Origin: Streptomyces sp. NBC_00247
GTDB taxonomy: Bacteria; Actinomycetota; Actinomycetes; Streptomycetales; Streptomycetaceae
DNA length: 64,000 bases
Reading direction: 5' to 3'
Assembly (NCBI RefSeq): GCF_036188265.1
Contig: NZ_CP108093.1
Span: forward strand, 2,356,001-2,420,000
The notes below the pieces were generated by a model, which saw nothing but the letters and a program-made list of their open reading frames with translations, did no database searches and was not told the DNA's origin. The position numbers and the translations under genes were made by a program. Below, piece by piece: positions 8,149 through 15,702 of the stretch (positions are counted from its first letter, which is position 1; the number at the start of each line of letters is the position of its first letter).

Positions 8149-9426
8149 TTACGCGATGCGCTCGCGCACCACCGGGGGGGCGGTGAAGTCCGTACCCGCC
8201 GGGGCGATGTCGTACGCGCCGGGCAGGGCGTCGAGGGCGTAGGAGAACTTCTCCGGGGTGTCCGTGTGCAGGGTCAGCAGCGGCTGGCCCTCGGTGACGG
8301 TGTCGCCGGGCTTGGCGTGCAGTTCGACGCCGGCTCCCGCCTGTACCGCGTCCTCCTTGCGGGCGCGGCCCGCGCCGAGGCGCCAGGCGGCGACGCCGAC
8401 GTCGTACGCGTCGAGCCGGGTCAGCACGCCGGAGGCCGGGGCGGTGACGACGTGGCGCTCGCGGGCGACCGGGAGGGCCGCGTCCGGGTCGCCGCCCTGG
8501 GCGGAGATCATGCGGCGCCAGACGTCCATCGCGGAGCCGTCGGCGAGCGCCTTCTCGGGGTCGGCGTCCTTGAGGCCGGCCGCGTCCAGCATCTCGCGGG
8601 CGAGCGCCAGGGTGAGGGCGACGACGTCCTTGGGGCCCCCACCGGCCAGTACCTCGACGGACTCGCGGACCTCCAGGGCGTTGCCCGCCGTGAGGCCGAG
8701 GGGGGTGGACATGTCGGTGAGCAGGGCGACCGTGCGCACCCCGCTGTCGGTGCCGAGGGCGACCATGGTGGAGGCCAGTTCGCGGGCGTCCTCGATGGTC
8801 TTCATGAAGGCGCCGCTGCCCACCTTCACGTCGAGGACGAGCGCCCCGGTGCCCTCGGCGATCTTCTTCGACATGATCGAGCTGGCGATCAGCGGGATCG
8901 CCTCGACCGTGCCGGTGACGTCGCGGAGCGCGTAGAGCTTCTTGTCGGCGGGGGCGAGGCCGTCGCCCGCCGCGCAGATGACGGCGCCGGTGGTGCCGAG
9001 GACGCCGAGCATCTCCTCGTTGGAGAGGTGGGCGCGCCAGCCGGGGATGGACTCCAGCTTGTCGAGGGTGCCGCCGGTGTGGCCGAGGCCCCGGCCACTG
9101 AGCTGGGGGACGGCCGCGCCGCAGGCGGCGACCAGCGGGGCGAGCGGCAGGGTGATCTTGTCGCCGACGCCGCCGGTGGAGTGCTTGTCGGTGGTGGGGC
9201 GGGAGAGCGCCGCGAAGTCCATCCGCTCGCCGGAGGCGATCATCGCGGCCGTCCAGCGGGCGATCTCCGTACGGTTCATGCCGTTCAGCAGGATCGCCAT
9301 GGCCAGGGCGGACATCTGCTCGTCCGCGACCTCACCGCGCGTGTACGCGTCGATGACCCAGTCGATCTGTTCGGGGGTCAGTTCGCCGCGGTCCCGCTTG
9401 GTGCGGATGACGGAGATGGCGTCCAT
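8149..9426 (-). CDS. deoA: Thymidine (pyrimidine-nucleoside) phosphorylase
   Basis: A 425-residue enzyme that splits thymidine or uridine with phosphate to free base and (deoxy)ribose-1-phosphate. The glycosyltransferase family 3 signature includes KHSTGGVGDK (about residues 80-89) and SGRGLGHTGGT. The C-terminal PYNP domain is complete (GVLTRLDAYDVG, LHAKPGDTVTEG). GGAAGGA lies 7 bases before the ATG. It follows cdd in the same direction, but a hairpin (9529-9559) and a copy of the shared palindrome (9503-9514) separate them, so it has its own regulated promoter. Confidence 0.95.
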   Translation of the reverse strand: MDAISVIRTKRDRGELTPEQIDWVIDAYTRGEVADEQMSALAMAILLNGMNRTEIARWTAAMIASGERMDFAALSRPTTDKHSTGGVGDKITLPLAPLVAACGAAVPQLSGRGLGHTGGTLDKLESIPGWRAHLSNEEMLGVLGTTGAVICAAGDGLAPADKKLYALRDVTGTVEAIPLIASSIMSKKIAEGTGALVLDVKVGSGAFMKTIEDARELASTMVALGTDSGVRTVALLTDMSTPLGLTAGNALEVRESVEVLAGGGPKDVVALTLALAREMLDAAGLKDADPEKALADGSAMDVWRRMISAQGGDPDAALPVARERHVVTAPASGVLTRLDAYDVGVAAWRLGAGRARKEDAVQAGAGVELHAKPGDTVTEGQPLLTLHTDTPEKFSYALDALPGAYDIAPAGTDFTAPPVVRERIA

Positions 9427-9502
9427 GGGATTCCTTCCGGCAGGGGAGATCGGTCATGAGGGCGCGGGTCGCGCCGGGCGAGAGGGGCGGACCGGCCCGA
9501 CT

Positions 9503-9514
9503 CTACGCGCATAG
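9503..9514. promoter_or_regulatory. Putative nucleoside-salvage operator, copy 2 (deoA)
   Basis: CTACGCGCATAG, one base from the perfect add palindrome. With flanks, a 16-bp near-palindrome spans 9501-9516. It lies about 77 bp upstream of the deoA start. Confidence 0.6.
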
Positions 9515-9528
9515 AGGTGGAACGAGGA

Positions 9529-9559
9529 GGTGGCCCTCCCGACGCGCGGGAGGGCCACC
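9529..9559. terminator. Hairpin between cdd and deoA
   Basis: A 13-bp perfect stem (9529-9541 with 9547-9559) with a 5-base loop, 24 bp past the cdd stop. It is probably the end of the transporter-cdd operon. Confidence 0.75.
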
Positions 9560-9582
9560 GGAGTCGAGGTGCCCGGGGGATC

Positions 9583-9981
9583 TCAGGCCAGGTTCTGCGG
9601 GCCGAAGGCCTGGGGCAGCATCTCGTCGAGGGTGCGCAGCCCGTCCGGGGTCTCCAGGACGAGGTCCGGCCCCCCGAACTCGTACAGCAGCTGGCGGCAG
9701 CGTCCGCACGGCACCAGGATCTCGCCCGCCCCGTCCACGCAGGTGAAGTGGGTGAGCCGGCCGCCGCCGGTGGCCACGAGCTCGGAGACCAGCCCGCACT
9801 CGGCGCAGAGGCCGATGCCGTACGAGGCGTTCTCCACGTTGCAGCCGGCGACGGTGCGGCCGTCGTCGACCAGGGCCGCGGCGCCGACCGGGTAGCCGGA
9901 GTACGGGGCGTACGCCCGGGACATCGCGTCCCGGGCCGCCTTCCGCAGCCCTTCCCAGTCGGCCGCCGCCGGGGCCGTCAC
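9583..9981 (-). CDS. cdd: Cytidine deaminase
   Basis: A 132-residue homotetramer-type cytidine deaminase that converts cytidine or deoxycytidine to uridine forms. Substrate-binding YAPYSGYPVGAA and NVENASYG are present, and the zinc site is CAE (in GLCAECGL) plus PCGRC. Length is standard. The GTG start overlaps the permease stop (GTGA), so it is translated with the nucleoside transporter, supplying deamination right after uptake; deoA then phosphorolyses the product. Confidence 0.95.
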   Translation of the reverse strand: MTAPAAADWEGLRKAARDAMSRAYAPYSGYPVGAAALVDDGRTVAGCNVENASYGIGLCAECGLVSELVATGGGRLTHFTCVDGAGEILVPCGRCRQLLYEFGGPDLVLETPDGLRTLDEMLPQAFGPQNLA

Positions 9982-11246
9982 TTGCCCTGGCCCTTGAAGT
10001 ACGGCACACCGTCCGCCTTGGGCATCCGCAACCGCTGCGCGGAGAGCGCGAGGACCAGCAGCGTCGCCACGTACGGGGCGGCGTCCACGAACTGGCTGGG
10101 CACCTCGTCCGTGAGCGCGTACCAGACGAAGAGACCGGCGGCGAAGACCGCGGAGACCGCCGCGCCGATGTACTTGCGCCGCACCAGCTGCCAGATCACC
10201 GCGGCGACCAGCAGGATCGCCAGGAAGAGCAGCACCGCGTGGACGTTCTCGGCGCCGCCGCGCAGCTTCAGGCTGTCGGTGAAGCCGAAGAGACCGGCGC
10301 CGAGCGCCATGCCGCCCGGCATCCAGTTACCGAAGATCATCGCGGCGAGACCGATGTAACCGCGCCCGCCGGTCTGGCCCTCCTGGTAGATGCCGGTGGA
10401 GACGATCGCGAGGAACGCGCCCGCCAGTCCGGCGAGTCCGCCGGAGACGGCGACCGCGACGTACTTGTACGTGTACACGTTGACGCCGAGCGACTCGGCG
10501 GCCACCGGGTTCTCACCGCAGGAACGCAGCCGCAGGCCGAACGCGGTGCGCCAGAGCACCCACCAGGTGCCCGGGATCAGCAGGATCGCCACCACGGTCA
10601 GCAGCGAGAGGTGGGTGACCACACCGCCGATGATCCCGGCGAGGTCCGAGACGAAGAACCAGTGGTGGGCCTGGAGGTCGGCCATCCAGTCGGAGAGCCC
10701 GGGGACCGTGATGTCGGTGATCTCGCCGATGCGGGGCGACTGCTTGGAGGAGCCGCCCTCCGCCTCGGCGAAGGTGTAGTTCGACAGGTAGCGGGTGACG
10801 CCCACCGCGAGGATGTTGATCGCCACACCGGAGACGATGTGGTTGACCTTGAACGTCACGGTCATCACGGCGTGCAGCAGGCCACCGAGGGCGCCGCCCA
10901 CGATGCCCATCAGGACACCGGTCCACGGGCCCCACTGGTAGCCGGCCCAGGCACCGAACCAGGTGCCGAGGATCATCATGCCTTCGAGGCCGATGTTGAC
11001 CACGCCGGCGCGTTCGGCCCACAGGCCGCCGAGTCCGGCGAGGCCGATCGGGACGGCGAGCTGGAGCGCGCCGGAGACCTGGCCGACGGAGGTCAGGTCG
11101 TTCGCCCCGCTGATCACGCGGGTCAGCGAGAACAGCGCGAGACCTGCCGCGGCGATCAGAAGGACGACCGGCAGGCTCAGCCTGCTCCGGCCGCCGCCCT
11201 TCCTGGGCGCGGTGGTGGCGGTGGACGTCGTCGGGACGGTGCTCAT
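9978..11246 (-). CDS. Nucleoside ABC transporter, permease 2
   Basis: A 422-residue branched-chain/BMP-type permease with about 9-10 hydrophobic segments, similar to B. subtilis NupQ (YufQ). Typical segments are LWAERAGVVNIGLEGMMILG and GYIGLAAMIFGNW. The start ATG overlaps the upstream permease stop by 4 bases (ATGA) and the end overlaps cdd. The protein is longer than the family norm because of an inserted segment near EAEGGSSKQSPR and two extra C-terminal hydrophobic segments. It probably pairs with the 11243-12355 permease. Confidence 0.92.
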   Translation of the reverse strand: MSTVPTTSTATTAPRKGGGRSRLSLPVVLLIAAAGLALFSLTRVISGANDLTSVGQVSGALQLAVPIGLAGLGGLWAERAGVVNIGLEGMMILGTWFGAWAGYQWGPWTGVLMGIVGGALGGLLHAVMTVTFKVNHIVSGVAINILAVGVTRYLSNYTFAEAEGGSSKQSPRIGEITDITVPGLSDWMADLQAHHWFFVSDLAGIIGGVVTHLSLLTVVAILLIPGTWWVLWRTAFGLRLRSCGENPVAAESLGVNVYTYKYVAVAVSGGLAGLAGAFLAIVSTGIYQEGQTGGRGYIGLAAMIFGNWMPGGMALGAGLFGFTDSLKLRGGAENVHAVLLFLAILLVAAVIWQLVRRKYIGAAVSAVFAAGLFVWYALTDEVPSQFVDAAPYVATLLVLALSAQRLRMPKADGVPYFKGQGK

Positions 11247-12355
11247 GCCGCTGCTCCCTCACGGTTCTCGCGGGCCTGGGCGGCGAGTTCCTCGCCGACC
11301 TTCTGCTGCTGTCGGCGGAGCCCGTACTGGCGGACAAGTTCGTAGGAGACGACGACGGAGATCACGATCAGCCCCTGCATGATCATGGCGATCTCCTGCG
11401 GGTACCCGTACTGGTCCAGGGAGGCGGAGGTCTTCTCCAGGAAGGACATCAGCAGGGCCGCGAAGAACATGCCGACCGGGTTGTTGCGGCCGAGCAGGGC
11501 GACGGTGATGCCCATGAAGCCGACCCCGGCGGGGAAGCTGAGGTTGTACGTGTGGCTCTGGCCGAGCAGGATCGGCATGCCGACCAGACCGGCGACCGCG
11601 CCGGAGATCAGCATCGCCGTCAGCACCATGCGCTTGGCGTCGACGCCACTGGCCCGGGCGGCGCTCTCGCTGGCGCCGGTGGCGCGCAGGTCGAAGCCGA
11701 AACGGGTGCGGCCCAGGGTGAACCAGTAGACGACGCCGAGGGCGAAGGCGACGAAGGTGAAGCCGTAGATCGTGCCGCCGTCACCGGCGTCCAGGCCGGG
11801 GAACCAGCCGGAGGAGGCGATCTCGCCGGTGTTGAGGTCGTTGGAACCGGCCGGCTGGACACCGAAGTTGTCCGTCAGGATCAGCCAGGCGATCAGGCTC
11901 GTCGCGATGGCGTTGAGCATGATCGTCGAGACGACCTCGCTGACGCCCCGGAGGGTCTTGAGGAGACCGGCGATGCCGGACCAGAACGCGCCGACCGCCA
12001 TCGCGGTGACCAGGATCAGCAGGATGTGCAGCGGACCCGGCAGCGTCACGGAGGCGCCGACCACGGCCGCGATCATCGCCGCGAGCCGGTACTGGCCGTC
12101 GACGCCGATGTTGAACAGGTTCATCCGGAACCCGACCGCGACGGCGAGCGCGGCGAGGTAGTACGTGCCCGTCTGGTTGACGATCAGCACCTGTACGTCG
12201 ACGTACTGGGCGTTGTCGAACATCAGCCGGAACGGCTCGAAGGGGCTGTTGCCGGAGAGCAGCAGCACCACCGCGGTGAGCAGGAACGCCACCACCAGGG
12301 CGAGCGCCGGGCCGGCGACGCCCAGGAGCAGCCGGTCCCTGTCGAACTTCTTCAT
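11243..12355 (-). CDS. Nucleoside ABC transporter, permease 1
   Basis: A 370-residue permease of the NupP (YufP) type with about 9-10 membrane segments. NLFNIGVDGQYRLAAM corresponds to the conserved cytoplasmic motif of this family, and VSEVVSTIMLNAIATSL is also typical. It overlaps both neighbours by ATGA junctions, so four genes from the ATPase to cdd are translationally coupled. The substrate class (nucleosides) is inferred from the BMP-type family and from the cytidine deaminase in the same operon. Confidence 0.92.
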   Translation of the reverse strand: MKKFDRDRLLLGVAGPALALVVAFLLTAVVLLLSGNSPFEPFRLMFDNAQYVDVQVLIVNQTGTYYLAALAVAVGFRMNLFNIGVDGQYRLAAMIAAVVGASVTLPGPLHILLILVTAMAVGAFWSGIAGLLKTLRGVSEVVSTIMLNAIATSLIAWLILTDNFGVQPAGSNDLNTGEIASSGWFPGLDAGDGGTIYGFTFVAFALGVVYWFTLGRTRFGFDLRATGASESAARASGVDAKRMVLTAMLISGAVAGLVGMPILLGQSHTYNLSFPAGVGFMGITVALLGRNNPVGMFFAALLMSFLEKTSASLDQYGYPQEIAMIMQGLIVISVVVSYELVRQYGLRRQQQKVGEELAAQARENREGAAA

Positions 12356-13929
12356 CGGCTCTCACCGTTCTCGTCGGGCGCGATGGTGTCGTCGTGCGCG
12401 ATGTGGCCGGAGGCCGCGCCGGTCATGGCGGTGCCCAGCTCCTCCGGCGTGATGCTCGCCGGGTCGGCGTCCGCGACCAGCCGGCCCCGGTACATGACGC
12501 GCAGCGTGTCGGACAGGCCGATCAGCTCGTCCAGGTCGGCCGAGATGAGCAGCACGGCGAGGCCCTCGCGGCGGGCTTCGCGGATCTGGTCCCAGATCTG
12601 CGCCTGCGCGCCGACGTCCACGCCCCGGGTGGGGTGGGCGGCGATGAGCAGCTTCGGCCGGTGGCTCATCTCGCGGCCGACGATCAGCTTCTGCTGGTTG
12701 CCGCCGGAGAGGGAGGCCGCGGTGACGTCGATGCCGGGGGTGCGGACGTCGTACTCGCGCACGATCCGCTCGGTGTCGGCGCGGGCCGCCTTCGGGTCGA
12801 GGAACACACCCCGGCTGTTGGGCTTCTCGGTGACGTGGCCGAGGATGCGGTTCTCCCAGAGCGGGGAGTCCAGCAGCAGCCCGTGGCGGTGCCGGTCCTC
12901 GGGGATGACACCGAGGCCGCCCTCGCGGCGCTTGCGGGTGGAGGCGTGCGAGATGTCGGCTCCGTCCAGCGTGATGGTGCCGCCGTCCGGGTCGCGCAGG
13001 CCGGTGATGGCCTCGATCAGTTCGCTCTGGCCGTTGCCCTCGACACCGGCGATGCCCAGGACCTCACCCTTGTGGATGGTGAAGCCGATGCCGTCGAGCA
13101 CCTCGCGGATCACGCCGTCGGAGTCGGTCGCGGTGAGCCGCAGCCCGTCCACGGTGAGCATGGCGACGTCGGTGACGGTCGACTCGCGGGTCTCCGGGGA
13201 GGGCAGCTCGCTGCCGACCATCAGCTCGGCGAGCTGCTTGGTCGTCGCGGTGCGCGGGTCGGCGGTGCCGACGGTGGTGCCCCGGCGGATGACGGTGATC
13301 TCGTCGGCCACGGAGAGCACTTCACCGAGCTTGTGCGAGATGAAGATGACGGTCAGGCCCTCGGCCTTGAGCTCGCGGAGGTTGGCGAAGAGCGCGTCGA
13401 CCTCCTGCGGGACGAGGACCGCGGTGGGCTCGTCGAGGATGAGGGTGCGGGCGCCGCGGTAGAGGACCTTGAGGATCTCCACACGCTGGCGGTCGGCGAC
13501 GCCGAGTTCCTCGACGAGGACGTCGGGGCGGACGCTGAGACCGTAGGCGTCGGAGATCTCCAGGATCTTCCTCCGGGCCGCGCCGCCGATGCCGTGCAGC
13601 TTCTCGGCGCCGAGGACGACGTTCTCCAGGACGGAGAGGTTGTCGGCGAGCATGAAGTGCTGGTGGACCATGCCGACCCCGCGCGCGATGGCGTCGGCGG
13701 GGCTGGCGAAGGTGACGGTCTCTCCGTCGATCGCGATGGTGCCCTCGTCCGGCTTCTGCATGCCGTAGAGGATCTTCATCAGGGTCGACTTGCCGGCGCC
13801 GTTCTCGCCGATGAGCGCGTGCACGGTGCCCTTGGCGACGGTGATGTCGATGTCGTGGTTGGCGACGACGCCGGGGAAACGCTTGGTGATGCCGCGGATT
13901 TCAACGGCAGGAGGGCTGGACGCGTTGAT
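12352..13929 (-). CDS. Nucleoside ABC transporter, ATP-binding protein (duplicated ABC; start codon apparently ATC)
   Basis: An approximately 525-residue protein with two ABC cassettes, as in NupO (YufO) and RbsA. The first Walker A is GENGAGKST; the second cassette has the degenerate GVEGNGQSE, normal for the family; signatures ELGVADRQRVEI and LSGGNQQK are present. The only standard start (GTG at 13824) would begin 4 residues before Walker A and remove the first strands. Homology-like sequence continues upstream (EIRGITKRFPGVVANHD) to codon ATC at 13927-13929, placed 8 bases after a good AAGGAG. No ATG, GTG or TTG exists in that frame, so ATC initiation or a lost start codon must be considered. 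Confidence 0.85.
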   Translation of the reverse strand: MNASSPPAVEIRGITKRFPGVVANHDIDITVAKGTVHALIGENGAGKSTLMKILYGMQKPDEGTIAIDGETVTFASPADAIARGVGMVHQHFMLADNLSVLENVVLGAEKLHGIGGAARRKILEISDAYGLSVRPDVLVEELGVADRQRVEILKVLYRGARTLILDEPTAVLVPQEVDALFANLRELKAEGLTVIFISHKLGEVLSVADEITVIRRGTTVGTADPRTATTKQLAELMVGSELPSPETRESTVTDVAMLTVDGLRLTATDSDGVIREVLDGIGFTIHKGEVLGIAGVEGNGQSELIEAITGLRDPDGGTITLDGADISHASTRKRREGGLGVIPEDRHRHGLLLDSPLWENRILGHVTEKPNSRGVFLDPKAARADTERIVREYDVRTPGIDVTAASLSGGNQQKLIVGREMSHRPKLLIAAHPTRGVDVGAQAQIWDQIREARREGLAVLLISADLDELIGLSDTLRVMYRGRLVADADPASITPEELGTAMTGAASGHIAHDDTIAPDENGESR

Positions 13930-14038
13930 GACGCACTCTCCTTGGCGGGGAAGGAGCGGAGCACGGCTGCCGGAGATGGGGCCGTACGAGCAGGGGCCGG
14001 GGCGAAGCTACCGCGCCCGAGGGTGCTCTGGGTCGAGT

Positions 14039-14140
14039 CGAGTTCTGGGCCGGATCAGTGAGCGGCGTCGTGCGGCTTCGGCTCCGACGACAAGCCGGAG
14101 ACGGAGTCGCAAGGCGTCGCGAGCCCGGCCCGGAACTCGA
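14039..14140. repeat. Long-range inverted repeat in the BMP-ATPase spacer
   Basis: CGAGTTCTGGGCCGG (14039-14053) pairs with the segment ending at 14140 (one mismatch), enclosing a structured loop of about 70 bases. It is transcribed in the leader of the ATPase gene and may form an mRNA structure protecting the 3' portion or controlling translation. It matches no riboswitch I recognise. Confidence 0.45.
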
Positions 14141-14179
14141 TACGGGCCCTACACGCGCAGCGTTGCCGAAGAGAAAGAT

Positions 14180-14240
14180 CCGGACGGCGGAACACCGTCC
14201 GGGACCGGGGAGTTCGGCGTGTGCCGTTCTCCCCGGTCCC
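14180..14240 (-). terminator. Double hairpin after the BMP lipoprotein gene
   Basis: Two adjacent stems: 14180-14187 with 14195-14202 (8 bp), and 14201-14212 with 14229-14240 (12 bp perfect). They share two bases. They lie about 80 bp past the BMP stop and about 250 bp before the ATPase start. Partial termination here would give more binding protein than transporter, a usual ABC operon arrangement. Confidence 0.7.
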
Positions 14241-14322
14241 GGAATCATAGGGTTCCGCGTCCGGGTACCCGCGACCGCACCCGTGACGGGCGGCGGGGCG
14301 CCGCCCTCACGGGGTGGGACCG

Positions 14323-15390
14323 TTACGGGGTGGTCTTGACCGTGATCGTGCCGGCGATGATGGCGGCCTTGGCCTTGTCGATCGCGGCGGTGACGTCCGT
14401 CATCGCGGTGAAGGCCGGGTTGGAGGCCGCGAGGCCCACGCCGTCGGTGTCCAGACCGGCGCGGATCTCACCGGTCTCCGGCTTGCCGTCCTTGACCGAC
14501 TTGATCAGGTTGAAGACCGAGTCGGCGACGTCCTTGGTGACCGACGTCAGGATGTAGTCCTTGTAGTCGGCGAGGCCGGCCTGGTTGTACTGGTCGGAGT
14601 CGACGCCGATGGACCACTTCTTGGCCTTCGAGGTGACCTCGATCGCGCCGGAGCCGGCGAGACCGGCGGCGGAGTAGATCACGTCGGCGCCGGCGTCGAG
14701 CTGACCCTGCGCGGCGGCCTTGCCGAGGTCGGGCTTGGAGAAGCCCGTGAAGTCCGGCGGCTGGGTCAGGTACTGGACCTTGACGTTGACGCCCGCCTTG
14801 GTGTCCTTGACGCCCTGGACGAAGCCGGCCTCGAACTTCTTGATCAGCGGAGTCTCGACACCACCGATGAAGCCGACCGTGTCCGTCTTGGTGACCTTGG
14901 CGGCGGCGACGCCGGCGAGGTAGGAACCCTGCTCCTCGCTGAAGACCAGGTTCGCGGTGTTCTTGGTGGGCTTCGAGCTGTCGTCGATGATCCCGAACGT
15001 GGTGTTCGGGAACTTCGCGGCGACCTCGGCGATGGCGCTGGCGTAGACGAAGCCGACACCGATGACCGGGTTGTTGCCGCCGCGCGCGAGCTCCGTCAGG
15101 CGCTGGATCTTGTCCGCGTCGCTCTCGCCCTCGGAGGGCTCGGCCTCGACACCCTTGTAACCGAGCTCCTTCGTGGCCTTCTCCAGGCCCGCGTAGGCGG
15201 CGTCGTTGAACGACTGGTCGCCGCGGCCACCGATGTCGTAGGCGAGGGCGGTCTTGCCGCCGGCGGACGAGCTGCTGCTGCTGTCGCTGCTGCTGCCCTC
15301 GGAGGACGTCTTACCGCCACAAGCCGTGACGGACAGCGCGAAAGCCGCGGACGCAATGCCCACGGTGGCGATCCTGGTGATCCGGCGCAC
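14323..15390 (-). CDS. BMP-family nucleoside-binding lipoprotein
   Basis: A 355-residue lipoprotein. A basic N-terminus and hydrophobic core end in the lipobox LSVTAC-GG, followed by a Ser-rich linker and a Bmp/PnrA-like binding domain (KTALAYDIGGRGDQSFND near the N-terminus; VGFIGGVETPLIKKFEAGF). PnrA and NupN bind purine and other nucleosides. GTG start at 15390 after AAGGAG with 7-base spacing. It is the first gene of the transporter operon and is separated from the rest by the hairpins at 14180-14240. The palindrome copy at 15452-15463 lies in its promoter region. Confidence 0.93.
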   Translation of the reverse strand: MRRITRIATVGIASAAFALSVTACGGKTSSEGSSSDSSSSSSAGGKTALAYDIGGRGDQSFNDAAYAGLEKATKELGYKGVEAEPSEGESDADKIQRLTELARGGNNPVIGVGFVYASAIAEVAAKFPNTTFGIIDDSSKPTKNTANLVFSEEQGSYLAGVAAAKVTKTDTVGFIGGVETPLIKKFEAGFVQGVKDTKAGVNVKVQYLTQPPDFTGFSKPDLGKAAAQGQLDAGADVIYSAAGLAGSGAIEVTSKAKKWSIGVDSDQYNQAGLADYKDYILTSVTKDVADSVFNLIKSVKDGKPETGEIRAGLDTDGVGLAASNPAFTAMTDVTAAIDKAKAAIIAGTITVKTTP

Positions 15391-15702
15391 TGGGAGGCTC
15401 CTTAAAAACCTGACCGAAAGCGCCACTCCGGCGCTGGGTTCGCCGCGATCGTAACGCGCGTAGATGTCAGTTAAAGACACGTTCACCGGTCGTTATCGGA
15501 TCGTCGTGAAGAGTTCTGGTCACATCAGGACGCCTGACACTCCGCCACATTTCGGATGAAAGGCTCCCGCAGGGCTCCCGCGTTGCCCACGCCGTGGCTC
15601 CTATGTCCTCCATGGAGGACATCACCTGACATCAGGGGGTGACACTCCCGAAAAGGGGACGTGACACGGAACTCACGTCCCCCGGACGGCACCCCGGCAT
15701 CC
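15391..15702. other. Intergenic: BMP promoter region and amidohydrolase 3' region
   Basis: About 312 bp without a gene. The right part follows the amidohydrolase stop and the left part holds the BMP promoter region with the shared palindrome copy. CTCCATGGAG, a 10-bp palindrome (15608-15617), is a second possible protein site. I see no small ORF with a convincing start. Confidence 0.5.
15452..15463. promoter_or_regulatory. Putative nucleoside-salvage operator, copy 3 (BMP gene)
   Basis: TAACGCGCGTAG, 10 of 12 bases identical to the add palindrome, about 62 bp upstream of the BMP start. Half of the symmetry is intact (ACGCGCGT). Confidence 0.55.

Noticed and set aside
9978..13929. Transporter as a sugar (ribose) importer
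   Set aside because: The ATPase resembles RbsA, but the BMP-type binding protein, permease signatures and coupled cdd favour nucleosides.
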